From NCBI GenBank assembly GCA_013176395.1, contig JABMLP010000022.1, positions 806,001-870,000 on the forward strand: a stretch of DNA of 64,000 nucleotides, in the 5' to 3' direction. The stretch's first letter is position 1. Each line of letters opens with the position of its first letter. The notes beneath the pieces were generated by a model, which saw only the letters and a list, made by a program, of their open reading frames with translations, did not search any database and was not told the DNA's origin. This document shows, piece by piece, positions 22,241 through 32,785 of this stretch. A program made the position numbers and the translations under genes. The DNA comes from Venturia oleaginea. Its lineage: Eukaryota > Ascomycota > Dothideomycetes > Venturiales > Venturiaceae.

Positions 22241-23435
22241 TCATTCCAACCGATCAGGATCCTCGATGTCTCGCACAACCAGTTCATAATCGTTCTTGGT
22301 AGGCGAGCCAATGTGGACCACGTTGGCAACTTTTCTCCATAGGGGGAATCGGCGACGTAATGATTGTCCTTTGGGTGAATTTGAGAGTAGACGCCCGTAC
22401 AAGAACCAGAGTGACCCAAATACGAGGAAGCCTAGCGCAAAGCCGAAGACAGTAACGAGCATCCAGTGGTGGCTCATCCACATAATGAGTCTCACATCAT
22501 TCTGATGCCAGCTGCTCCCTTGGTGGTGCGTGAAGAAACTCCAGGTATGTTTTGAATATTCGTCTGGGAAGAGGACGCGCAATCTGTCTTTGTCCGCGAG
22601 CCTGCCAGCGCTGTTGTAGTGTCTCCAGATTACACTGAGGAAGAGAGGTCCAGTGGAGGACATGACGGTGATGTATGGGAGGAACCAGGAACGGTCGTAG
22701 CGGGGGAGGGAATCGATTACTTTGAGGAAGAAGGGGTGGTGGGGGACGCTGCCCATCACGTCGTTTGAGATACCGGTTGGTACGGTGCGGCGGACCCAGG
22801 CGCTGTATGTGCGAAGGGGATCAAGACGGCGTTGGCAGCCCTGTAGTACTGGTTAGTCTTGTCATGGAGATAGTGGTGTGAAGAAACTTGCATCGTCTAG
22901 ATCTATGTAAATACCACCGAAGTGAGCGAGGACAAAATATCGTATAGCGTCTGCTCTTTGAATAGGGAATTGGTAGTTGTCAAATGTTTCGAGGAACCAT
23001 GGGTATCTGCAGCAGAAGCTATTAGCTGTGGCCACAGAAAGGAGGTGCAGAGGCCATACTCAGCAGCAATAAATTCGCGCGACAGCTTGTCAGTCCATAG
23101 CTATGTCGTACATTAGCCACATATTCTCTCTACCACGAATGGTTTCCACCGACCTTGTACTCATAATCTTCATGCAAGTCCAGACAACTCTGTTGCGCCT
23201 CCTTCCAGTGAAACGGTATGCTCTCATTAACATATGTTTGGTGTATGATCTTCGGAATAAGCATCTCTTTCGACTTTGGAACCTCAGAGTTCGGTCCTGG
23301 CAGCTCAGCGCGAGAAATCATATCGTTGGATCCATCGACCACGAGTAGCGATAAGAGGGTCCAGACGCTGTGTACCAGGAAAACGATGAAGACAATGTTG
23401 ACGGCTAGGAACAGCCATACGCTTTTGCGCGGCAT
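22241..23435 (-). CDS. GT32 mannosyltransferase, MIPC synthase catalytic subunit (SUR1/CSH1-like)
   Basis: Four exons (23435-23154, 23100-23060, 23006-22892, 22840-22241) give 345 aa. The N-terminal anchor is VWLFLAVNIVFIVFLVHSVW. GT32 motifs are KIIHQTY, RADAIRYFVLAHFGGIYIDL and the DxD motif, rebuilt across the third intron as DLDDGCQRRLDPL. NDVMGSVPHHPFF and YITVMSSTGPLFLS follow, then a second membrane segment near the C-terminus (WMLVTVFGFALGFLVFGSLW). This fits SUR1/CSH1, which with CSG2 adds mannose to inositol phosphorylceramide in the Golgi. The third intron uses a GC donor (GCAAGT) instead of GT; the exon junction falls inside the DxD motif, so the assignment is firm. Confidence 0.9.
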
Positions 23436-25004
23436 GGTTGCGGTATTGTGTGGTGGGATTGATTGAGAAAGGGGTGCTGGCGGTCGCGGAGAGTAATGTT
23501 GCGCGCGCGCTGGGAATTGTATTGGAAGGGCGTACTCCAGGTATTACTACTGTCGCTGTAGTAACTTTTGGATATGTCGTTGTGTTCGAAACGTTGAGGG
23601 TTCGGGGTGTTCGAGGTGTAGCTGTGTGGCTGCATACAGCACAGGACGAGGCAGTCGCAACCGGGCGTGGGAAAAGAAAGTATTAGAGTGGTGAATTATA
23701 GTTATAGGGGCATTAATGGTGGTTATGAGGTAGTAGGCACTATAGGTGCAGCGGCTGGTGTAGAAGTTGAAGTAGAGGGCAAAAGGAGGGTTTTTGGTAA
23801 GTAAGAGCAAGATTCGTCGGTGAGCTCCATGTCGTTACACAGCCCGTAGAACCAGGGAGATTGTTACTAGCCAAGCGACCGGACAAGACAAGAGAAACAT
23901 CAGGGATCGACCAAAAGGATCAGGATTCAGTCCAGAGCATAAGCGACCGAAATAGTGTCGCAGTCCCTTCGCATAAACTCGCATTCCGAGTCATATGCCT
24001 ATCGCGTGGTACTCTTCAGTGTTGGTACACCTGAAGACTCTGGAGTACGATGATGGCATCCAAGGCTCTCGGACGAATCACCATGGCGTGGCATCGTGGC
24101 TCAGAGTCTTCTAACATAAACACCTGCATTTCATTCGCCATCCCCAGCCCTACCTATGACGGAGCGTCACTGCACTGCACCCTCTCACAATCAACTCAAC
24201 GTATGCACTCCCTCACAACCAATTCAACTCACACCTCCGACATCTACCAACAGTTTGCATACCCGCCTGGAATCGCAACCCATGGGATCCATGGCGAACC
24301 ATGGCCACAAGCGTGCAGTCTGCAGTCTGCAGCAGTGCAGATACGTTGCCATAAGTCTTGCAGCCAGTGAAGTCTAGACAATGACACCGACTCCCCCCAA
24401 TATTCCATTCGCCCTGCATTTCCTGAGCAGTCCTTGGTGAGAGATTTCGCCATTATTCTCTACCAACTGAAACAGAAACCGGATTTCCACAAGAGCATGA
24501 AAACCTCACTCTCAAAAGCCAACCCAAAACCCAGGGCTCAAGAAGACCCCCAAGCGCTGTATCCTTCCTCTCAGCACTCAACATCGGCTTGGCAACCACC
24601 AAAAACTCCCTTCGGTGAATCATGAAGATGAACTCAACGCATCTTCCCTGCCTCTGTTCTCCCGCTCACGTGCAGATCTGCGCTATTTTTCTGGGTGCCT
24701 TTTCGGCTTATGACCTTCCATATGCGGTAAAATCATCATTTCAGCCGATGAAGAAGAAATGTAATGACACGCGTACGCTACTGCGACCGAATTTTATCGC
24801 CTCACTTTAGGAGGTATTCCATTCGACTATGAGAGGATCAGCTCGGCGTGTGGCTTGACCGCTCCATTTCCGACAAAGACTACCCTCTCCCTTTCAAGCT
24901 AAGAGCGCTGGAAGAAGAAATTATCCAATGCAATTGCCAGATCAAACAAGCACGCCTACTTTGCCGTTCTCCTTACAGGTGGTTTCACAAGTAAAAGATG
25001 TGTA
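23436..25004. other. Intergenic region left of a transposon
   Basis: About 1.6 kb with the MIPC synthase promoter and no recognised gene. Short frames around 24050-24800 lack motifs. Confidence 0.5.
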
Positions 25005-25690
25005 ACGTATTCGATCACCCAACCCGTCAGATCACCCAACCGGTCAAAATTTGCCAAGACCCCAACTACTCTTCATATTCTACTATGTCTCAACAACGTA
25101 ATGAGTTACTACTCCAAAACGAAGGGAGAATTCAGCTTGCAATCCAAGCTTTGAATACCGCCCAACTCCGAAGCCAACGGGCTGCTGCGAGCGCCTTCAA
25201 CGTTAAACAACAAACCCTCTCCGATCGCGTCAGAGGAGTCCCATTTATCCTCGAAAGACCACCAAACGGTCGGAAACTTACCCTTACCGAAGAGAAAACG
25301 CTTGTCCGATATATCCTCGACCTCGATTCGCGAGGATTTGCGCCCCGGCTGTGTGAGGTGGCAGATATGTACTATAGAGTATGGGACTGCAGCAGCGCAG
25401 GTAGCTGCAGAGGCGTCTGTAGCGCCTCAGGGATCGAAGAAGGCTCGTGGTAATGGTGATCAAGAAACAGCCCGACCAACTCAACGGCGCTGTGGGAACT
25501 GCGGCGCAACTGGGCATAATGCGCGAACTTGTAAAAAAGATATCGAGATATCTTCTGAATCAGATAGCAGCACGACGGACTTAAGATCTATTGTTAATAG
25601 CGATGAAATTGAAGAGTCGTAATATAAGATGGTCGTGCCAAGAAATTTTGACCGGTTGGGTGATCTGACGGGTTGGGTGATCGAATACGT
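25005..25690 (+). mobile_element. Internally deleted Fot/pogo-type element (copy 1, 686 bp)
   Basis: The element is flanked by TA on both sides (25003-25004 and 25691-25692), the target duplication of Tc1/mariner/pogo elements. Its inverted repeats are identical over about 48 bp. Each is an 8-bp tip ACGTATTC, then two 17-bp units (GATCACCCAACCCGTCA and GATCACCCAACCGGTCA), then AAATTT. Between them lie the first about 98 codons of the transposase and the last about 85 codons with a CCHC knuckle. About 1.1 kb covering the catalytic core is missing compared with the copy at 42861-44692. The junction is near 25367. The near-perfect inverted repeats suggest fairly recent movement by a transposase supplied from elsewhere. 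Confidence 0.92.
25085..25453 (+). CDS. Truncated transposase, N-terminal DNA-binding part only
   Basis: Starts MSQQRNELLLQNEGRIQLAI like the other two copies. It keeps the psq-type helix-turn-helix region and the following TLTEEKTLVRYILDLDSRG segment. It crosses the deletion junction after CEVADM into another frame and ends 24 codons later (122 aa). The transposase tail with zinc knuckle CGNCGATGHNARTC is still present downstream in a different frame. Whether it is expressed is unknown. A DNA-binding fragment without catalytic residues could compete for element ends. Confidence 0.5.
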   Translation: MSQQRNELLLQNEGRIQLAIQALNTAQLRSQRAAASAFNVKQQTLSDRVRGVPFILERPPNGRKLTLTEEKTLVRYILDLDSRGFAPRLCEVADMYYRVWDCSSAGSCRGVCSASGIEEGSW

Positions 25691-25864
25691 TAGTCAATAC
25701 TATTTTCTTCTATTCTGCCTCTTTGATGCTCGTGGTTGAGTAAAGGAGATGCCTGGAGTCATGACAGGAGTACCCGCTTGACTATCATCCTCGTGCGTCA
25801 CCGAGTCTGTGAAATATCCTCTTAGATGGTGCGACTCTACGTCCTGTGAAAGGCCCGAGTCTTC

Positions 25865-26420
25865 TTAAAGTTGCGGGACATCGAAATCGAACCCAGAAGG
25901 CAACTTGTCAATTGCTGAGCAAATTTGCTCAAAGTGAGTCGGCATCCAGGTGCCGTATACGCTTTTAGTGAATTTGTGCGTAGACCATTTCTCTTTTCCA
26001 TCCAATTCTTGGAAGCTAAACTCACGTATCGGATGGTGATAAAATGGCGCCTTGGATGCGTCAATGACAGCGTAGTGGCCACAGATCCAAACTGAGCGGT
26101 GGTCGTGCGAGACCGAGTAGGCGAGTATCTTCCGGTTGACCTGTTTCTCGCGTTTGACGAGGCGGAAGAGCTCGACCACAGCTCTGACTGCGAGTGTCAT
26201 TCTGTGCGTATTCTGTCGGTCAGCGATGTTCCGGTCAATGATATAGAGTTGTTCCAGCCCTCATCAAGTGCATTGACGTTTCGCTATAGCAGAGTCAGCG
26301 GCATAGCCAGAAAAGAGAGGGAGACGCACTTGGTTCGTGGTGGTCAAGATGTTTGCGTTTGCGCCTTTCCTCTGCTTCTACTATGAGATGAAAGGCCATA
26401 GTATCAAAGTCGACCTTGCG
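25865..26420 (-). pseudogene. Remnant of a DUF7924-family gene
   Basis: The C-terminal part matches the fungal DUF7924 pattern as I recall it: NTHRMTLAVRAVVELFRLVK, LAYSVSHDHRSVWICGHYAV, KFTKSVYGTWMPTHFEQICS (25865-26240). Just upstream, in another frame, is NALDEGWNNSISLTGTS, a stretch normally separated from the first by roughly 70-90 residues. The middle of the domain therefore appears deleted and the frame broken near 26230. Further upstream DFDTMAFHLIVEAEERRKRK looks coding too, but joins only through an uncertain intron (acceptor near 26290). The function of the family is unknown; members are often multicopy in fungi. It lies 170 bp from the deleted transposon. Confidence 0.6.
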
Positions 26421-26973
26421 GCGGTTGTATCTTTTTATTGTTGGTGAGTGTAGTTACTTCGATACAGGCAATCTTGGCGAAGCATGCACTAAGCGCTTCA
26501 GGCGTAGTCAGTCTGTGTGCGGGGCGTCATGCGGGGGCGGCACTGCTTGGGTGATAAGGCCACTTAAAAGACAGAGAATGAATTATATACTAACCTCCCC
26601 ATCAAGACACACGGAATCCTAGAGATTACCCCTCGAATACCTGGGATTGACTGGGCTTTTCAAAAAAGAGCTTGAAATTGCCGTCCTGCCCCCGGAACCC
26701 TAATAACAACCCTCTCTTTTCCCCGTCTGACATCGAATCTGCTCCGGATTTCTTCGACATCTGTAAAATCCACGTCACATTCAAAACGATTGCCACTCTC
26801 ATATAATTCCTCGCTTTGGGCTGTGGCTGTGGCTGTGGCTGTGTGGTTCTTGTTCACATTCGCACCCTACTTGCTAGAACATTCGGACCATTTTGAAAGA
26901 CGTTTGAATTCAAGCTGCACTTCAAAAGACATATATCATCACGCTGTGGCGGCCTAGAGCTCGCCACGCCGAA
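26421..26973. other. Intergenic region before NTA1
   Basis: Contains a short ctgtgg hexamer repeat (about 26819-26843) and a 65-codon minus-strand frame through it that has no recognisable feature. The NTA1 promoter is at the right end. Confidence 0.45.
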
Positions 26974-27933
26974 ATGAAGATAGCATGTCTTCAATTCGCG
27001 CCTCAATTGGGCAAAGTCCAAGCGAACATGGAAAGGGCAAACAAAATCCTCGAAGAGACAATCGATTTACGACCTACTGCTGATGGACGACCACTATGGC
27101 TAGTACTGCCTGAAATGGCATTCTCTGGTATACCTGCTAAATAATTCTTTTCATAACTTATACTCACACCGCAAGGCTACAACTTCCAATCTCTCGACGA
27201 AGTAACCCCATTTCTGGAGCCCAGCTGCGCAGGACCTTCAACACAATGGGCGGTCAACATAGCTCGTCACTACAACATCTTCGTAACAGTAGGCTATCCC
27301 GAACTTGCCAAACTAGCAGATCCCGCAGATTCAACCTCGAAAAGCGTAAATTACAACAGTACCGTCACAGTTTCTCCCCAAGGCGCGGTAATCGGTACAT
27401 ATCGAAAGCGTTTTCTCTACTACACGGACGAAACATGGGCTTATGAGGGCGACGGCAAAACCTCAGCCTCTGGATTCTTTGCCGGCTCCTTGGGACCTCT
27501 TGGTGACGTGAGCATGGGAATCTGCATGGACATCAACCCACACAAATTTATGGCTCCCTGGACCGCATACGAATTCGCAAATCATGTCCTCGATTCCGGA
27601 ACTCCTCTCGTCGTTTTAAGCATGGCATGGCTTACTCGCCTAACATCACAAGAACTCGCCGAACTACCACTCCGGCCTGATGAAGAGACATTTGCGTACT
27701 GGATTCAGCGATTTCACCCGCTGATCGAGGGAAAGGAGGGACCCATTGCTGTTGTTTGTGCCAATCGATGCGGTATCGAGGGAAGCGCTTGTTATGCTGG
27801 CACGAGTAGCGTTTTTGTTGTTAACAAAGGAAACGTGAACATCTACGATGTGATGGGGAAGTTGGAAGAGAAGTGTATGATTGTTGATCTGTTGAGGGCA
27901 CCGAAATATGCTTTGCAAAGGTCTGCGGTCTAA
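26974..27933 (+). CDS. NTA1: Protein N-terminal amidase
   Basis: Two exons (26974-27127, 27176-27933) give 303 aa. This is a carbon-nitrogen hydrolase with the catalytic triad visible. Glu is in LPEMAFSG (the Gly codon is split by the intron), Lys in GTYRKRFLYY and Cys in GICMDINPHKF. NTA1 removes the side-chain amide of N-terminal Asn and Gln, making them Asp and Glu for the Arg/N-degron pathway. The N-terminal MKIACLQFAPQLGKV is typical of the family. The protein is shorter than yeast NTA1 (about 450 aa) but similar to filamentous fungal versions. The 48-nt intron has donor GTATAC and acceptor GCAAG. Confidence 0.9.
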
Positions 27934-29149
27934 TGGAGACAGGTTGGAGATTGGTGATGGTCCATTGACAATGAGTTCTATGGCTAGATGTACATACACA
28001 CTTGCTGTCCTGCATAGCAACTCAGTATGACATAATCAAAATCGTCTCGATGTGCTATCCCCTTACCAGACCCCATCCTTGTGGACGCCTCCCAAAAGCA
28101 GAACAAGAAAACATCTCCATCACCCTTCTAAGATTCACACAGCAGATCTCAACCAAAAACAGAACGTGTACGAATCTCAATTTTACACTCGAACTGCAAC
28201 GCTCACGCCCACTTCATTGTAAGATACGCGTACCAAACGCCGCTCCTTCCTCGTTCTACCCAAAAAACAAAAGGAAGGTGTTAACGCGAGGTAAACCTCG
28301 CGGTAACGGGTGCCCGAAGGCTATTAATAGTAGTTTAGGGTAAGCGACCTTCGTTGAGGAGACCCAGGAATATAATTTTATAAACCTCCTTGGCCAAACG
28401 GCTCAGATAACCACCGCTTCACGACACCTACAAGACTTCACCTCGATTTGCTAACTCTTATCAAAGAATCAGAAAGGATGGGTAGAGAGAGCTTTCGAGC
28501 AAAAAAGAACATCATGTCGATGACTTGAATACTTCATTCTCTGTATGGAACATTAAAAACACCGCTCCGTCCTAAGAATGGCAAAAGGAAGGGGGCCGGT
28601 GACCAGTGTCCCGAGATGGAAGACTTATGTACAATGGGAGTTTGCGCCAAGCGACTCTTCCTTGAGAGAAAAGTTGGAAATGATCACAGTATATACTTCT
28701 ATTCCCGACGAGTTTGCACACAACAACTGCTGTATCGACGCTACGACCGTATACAGATCATCGAGATCAGTCGACAATGCCCAGCATCTCACACCTATAT
28801 ATCCAGTAACCCACAACCACATCAACTCAGATGGGGAAAACACACCCCACCCAATTCGGTGTAGAAGCTTTCGCCGCAATCCCGTTGTTTTGGCAGCTTG
28901 TATCAAAAGCTGTGTAGGTTGCTAAGGGGAAGACGTACTAATCACAATCCAACGTCAGCCACGACTCAGATCTCCATAGCCTCTCCATAGCCTCTCCATC
29001 TCATCCTATTCCACTCCAACGAGGAGCGTGGTTCAGAATGGTTCAGGAATATAGATCTTTCAATCTTTTACTTCGCCCCAGTCGTCAAGGTCTTGTCTCC
29101 TTACTCACCTTTACGATAGGCAAATCACATCATTGATTTACTCGGGGGG
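27934..29149. other. Intergenic region with paired short hairpins
   Basis: No gene was recognised. Two adjacent perfect palindromes lie at 28285-28302 (CGCGAGGT, AA, ACCTCGCG) and 28307-28316 (CGGG, TG, CCCG). They may be a fragment of an old mobile element. Confidence 0.5.
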
Positions 29150-29404
29150 TTTTCCAGGCGGGGTTGCAGCAGCGGCCACAACTGTAACTCTTTCCATACA
29201 CGGTGGAGAGGAGAAGGCTGCTGGCGTGGGGGTAAGCTGGAGAACGAGTGTTGTGGGTAGAGAGTGTTGGGAATACTTACAGTGCTGCTGCGAGAGCTTA
29301 TAAGAGGGGTTCGAGGAACATGATTGTAATGGGAAGATGGTGAAGATGGTGATGGTATCCGTTGCTCTGTGTAAGCACTAGAAAGATTTATACTCGAAGT
29401 CATC
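29150..29404 (-). CDS. Possible small two-exon protein (doubtful)
   Basis: From an ATG at 29404 the minus strand reads MTSSINLSSAYTEQRIPSPS and continues Ser/Pro-rich to a good GTAAGT donor at 29280. Downstream, one frame ends PPSKSMM. Another frame, reached with a different acceptor, gives a Cys-containing tail YSCGRCCNPAWKTPRVNQ. Neither is recognised. Support is the donor site and the composition only. Confidence 0.28.
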
Positions 29405-30502
29405 TTCCGCCCCACGTCCTTTTATGGTAGCGTCGAATGGGTGCTGAAAATAGGATTATTGTGATCTTAGCCGGAGCCATCTGTAGGGTTGCAAGTGACT
29501 ACAATACAAACTTGGGTGGGATGAATCGTGCACTCTCCTACTGGATGGTTAGCCAAGGTGAAGGCTTTTGTAAACACTCGCGGGGCCATAGACGAATTCA
29601 GCTTCAGAGCGGCTGGAATTGATCTATACAGAGGAACGTAGAGTGACTGAGCTAGAAGATGACACAAAGATAATGAATCGTGCGTTCCTGGGGGTTGTAG
29701 AGGTGGAGGTTGCTCACTCTGGAAAGTATGGGAGAGAACGTGTTCTTATTTTGGCAATTGATTGTGATGGTAGAGACACTTTTGCGGAAATGGTAATTTT
29801 GGATTCGAGGTAACTATGGCCTTTAGACATGGGGAGGTTGCTAATTTTGGAGAATAGTGGTTGCACCTGTGTCAATCGATCAGCATGATCCAAATGCTTT
29901 TATGTAGATGCTGATTTCTGATTTGAGAGAACTCGGGCTTTGTAACATGATAGTCCGTACGGCGCATCCTTCTACCAGGTCGAATCCAGCGGTTTCAGAC
30001 ATTAGCCAGTTTGAATGCACGCTCTCATTGTATGCTCTTTCTGTTCAGTGCTGTGTTTGGAGCAGAGTTTGGCTCTGATGGTAAGTGTCCTTTGGCCATG
30101 TGTGATGTCGTGCTGATGCTGTATTCGATTATATCAAGGTTGTGTCGTATTGAGAGTGACTGGGGAATCCAGACTTGAGTGAACATCCGACCCTAGTGCG
30201 AGGCAGCACCACAGCAAGTAGCAACTAGAATCACACTTCATTCACCTCTGCAATGACCAAATTGAGTGTCGCAAGATTGCTTTGATTCATTCATCTCGCG
30301 TACAATGACATTCCTAACGCCATGTGGATTGGTATGATGTAGACCTTATCCGTTGATGATCCACCCAGAGCCTTTTATGCATTCATCAAAGTTCCAACCA
30401 TCGCCACCATCAGCTGTCCATCCTGTCGCCCATATTGCCAAGCCATCGCGTGTGAGGAAGTTCGAGACTTTTGCGTATAATTCGTGAGGGAGGCGAGTAG
30501 TT
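29405..30502. other. Intergenic region and eL39 3' region
   Basis: No separate gene was recognised. The part next to eL39 contains a same-strand open frame in another phase (about 30346-30549) that overlaps the last eL39 exon. Confidence 0.45.
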
Positions 30503-30805
30503 TTAGATGCCGATTCTGGTCTTGCGCCAATGTCGTCTCTTGGCGTTGTATCTGGACATGGCCCGTTAGTCCTTTGTTCTTCCGGTGACTCTCAAATTGG
30601 CGGCGCAGTTTTTTGGTGCGAACGATTGAGCATACCTAATTGTGTTGCCAGTTCTGAGACGGATCCACTGTGGGATAGGACGATTCTGCTTCTGCGCTTT
30701 CGCAAGCTTTTGCTTGGTGCGGAAGGATTTGTGTGACTATCACATTGGCAGTTAGCTTCCAGGACTGACCTGTGGTATTCAAGGGTAGTCCGTTCATACC
30801 GGCAT
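30503..30805 (-). CDS. RPL39: 60S ribosomal protein eL39
   Basis: Three exons (30805-30800, 30736-30636, 30551-30503) give 51 aa. The first exon is only ATG CCG. The rest reads [20 protein letters not shown], then [20 protein letters not shown], then HWRKTRIGI, which is the conserved eL39 sequence. Introns are GTATGA...GATAG (63 nt) and GTATGC...TCCAG (84 nt); the Arg codon before Tyr is split AG/A. eL39 lines the 60S exit tunnel. The 6-nt first exon and short length hide it from simple ORF searches. Confidence 0.96.
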
Positions 30806-31512
30806 CGTGAATGAACGCTCTGTCGTCGAGGTGTCGAAAGTTGTGAACTTGGTCGAAATCTACGAAGCGAGAGCGATATTGAGAAGTGCGATCGGGACCC
30901 ACTTTATCACGTGCATAATACATGAGGACTTCGAGTTTCTCTTCGCCCTCTCAATTCCGCTCCGTCTCTTACTCATTCTCTTTCCATCATTGGCCTTGTA
31001 ATCCTTATCAGTATCGATAATATCCTTGCACAGTGCAAAATACGGCGATTTTCTGCTCGCTGGTATCTCCATGGCTCAATCCGATTGACATGAAGATATC
31101 TACAGCAATCACCAGATACAGATATTCAATTAGTTCGATAGAGGTTTCATTCTGTCAAGATGGCCACCCAAAGAGTCTGTCCTCTTACTTCAGTTACGGC
31201 AATGTCATCCAATCTGGGAATCTGAGGTCTTTTCAATTCTTCATGGCTGGGAACTGTCCTACTGTGGGAACCCGAAATCAACAAATTGACCTGTCAAGCG
31301 TTACAAAATCCCCTTTCCGAGATTGTGTTGGTATGTCATGCCTCACGCGACTGAACATCGTTCTTCCCTCCTTCGTAATTATCCAAATCGTGTCGCCATT
31401 CCAACGAGTATGGAAATCGTGTTGTCGTTCTGTTTACCTCCATCAACAGTATCTCCAAGACTAGGAAAAGACCTCACGATAATCTGCAGGATCAGTCTAT
31501 TCGATAATCACT
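30806..31512. other. Divergent promoter region of eL39 and the coiled-coil gene
   Basis: Upstream DNA of eL39 (minus) and of the coiled-coil gene (plus). No gene was seen inside. Confidence 0.45.
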
Positions 31513-32648
31513 ATGGAGAGGAACTTAAGGTCACCAACCAAAACTCCACGCGACAAGTACACACCTTCTCCGCGACCATTCATACATCTTAAACGCCGCT
31601 TCAACTCTCCACACTCGATTCCATTCACGCCACTGACCTCCCCAAGGTACAGGATCAGCTGGTTCCATGGCAGACTCTCACGTAGAAATGGCCCTGAAAT
31701 TACGAAGGCAGCCGCAGCTCACATGAGCAGGAAGCAGCTTGTTGATGTCGACTGGGTTTGTCGAAGCACGAGTGTTTAATAGTAGTGGTCATACTAAATG
31801 GATACAGGAAAACAAAAAAACAGAACTGCTCGAAGTTGCGGCCAAAGCAAATGCTTGTCTTGAAGAAAAGCGCATCGAACCAAGCCAGGACGTCCAGAGT
31901 CCGTATGACCCTAACTCAGAACCTTCCAACCCAATTCCAACGTGGGTCCTTTTTCCGAAGACGCCCAAAGTTCGAAGACATGCTCATTCGCCCCTGCACC
32001 AGACACCCAAGTCATCCGCGTCGCAAATACGGAAGAACCTCATCAGAAGTCCATCACGCCGTCAAAGTAAAGCGCTTGTATTTGAAGAAATGCGGACACC
32101 GAACAAGGTCACACCGACACGGAGCATGAATTGGAAGGTCACGCCTTTCAAGTTTGCAAGTGATGATGAGCTTGATGATCTGGAGAACGAGCTTCGAACC
32201 ACCAAGTCTACGGTGAGAGACTTGAGCGAAAGGTATGTGGGGCAGTAAGAGCCTAATGCAGACAGACCAAACATAAATGTAATTATCTGGGCGCTTCGAA
32301 AATGAGGGCAAACCTTTTTGGATCGAGTTTAAGTCCACAAACTTTTCGGTCTGGCTAGAGATTTCTCGCTTCCATTCATCTTCTCTGCATCACACTCTGG
32401 TTATACATAAAGTACCTTCACTAATCACAAATAGATTAGAGGATGCCCTCTCACGAAACAGAGAGCTAGAGAGTATCATCCAACCTCCAACGGACGACAA
32501 TGACACCACCAACAACGCTGACACATTGCCAAACTCGTTTATCAAAGACAGCTTGTCATGGAGTTGGGAACTCATACCGCAGACGTCACGGTGTTACATC
32601 ATTTTTCATGTCCTTTGTTACTGCGCGACAAAGTTGAGGCCGGATTAG
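31513..32648 (+). CDS. Coiled-coil protein of unknown function
   Basis: Proposed exons 31513-31755, 31808-32232, 32435-32648 give 293 aa in one frame. The first intron (donor GTTTGT, branch ATACTAAAT, acceptor ATACAG) joins QLVDVDW to ENKKTELLEVAAKAN. The second (202 nt, GTATGT, branch CTAAT, acceptor AATAG) joins TVRDLSER to LEDALSRNRELESIIQ. The junction makes a continuous heptad-rich segment from ELDDLENELR to ELESIIQ. The N-terminal half is basic and full of SP/TP sites (SPTKTPRDKYTPSP, HSPLHQTPKSS), suggesting CDK control. No family was recognised. The C-terminal about 30 residues are uncertain and another intron could change them. Confidence 0.5.
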
Positions 32649-32785
32649 TGAGGTAGAGGTTATTTCTAGAGATGAAATGAGGATGAGATACTCGGCGTTG
32701 AAAACTTGATGATGATTAAGCACGAGTGTTGGAAAATTATGCTATTCCCCTTATAGAAGATTCTATAAACTTTAAACTTATTAAA

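Noticed and set aside
29945..30000. tRNA-like T-arm near ggtcgaatccagc
   Set aside because: No matching anticodon, D-arm or acceptor stem could be drawn around it.
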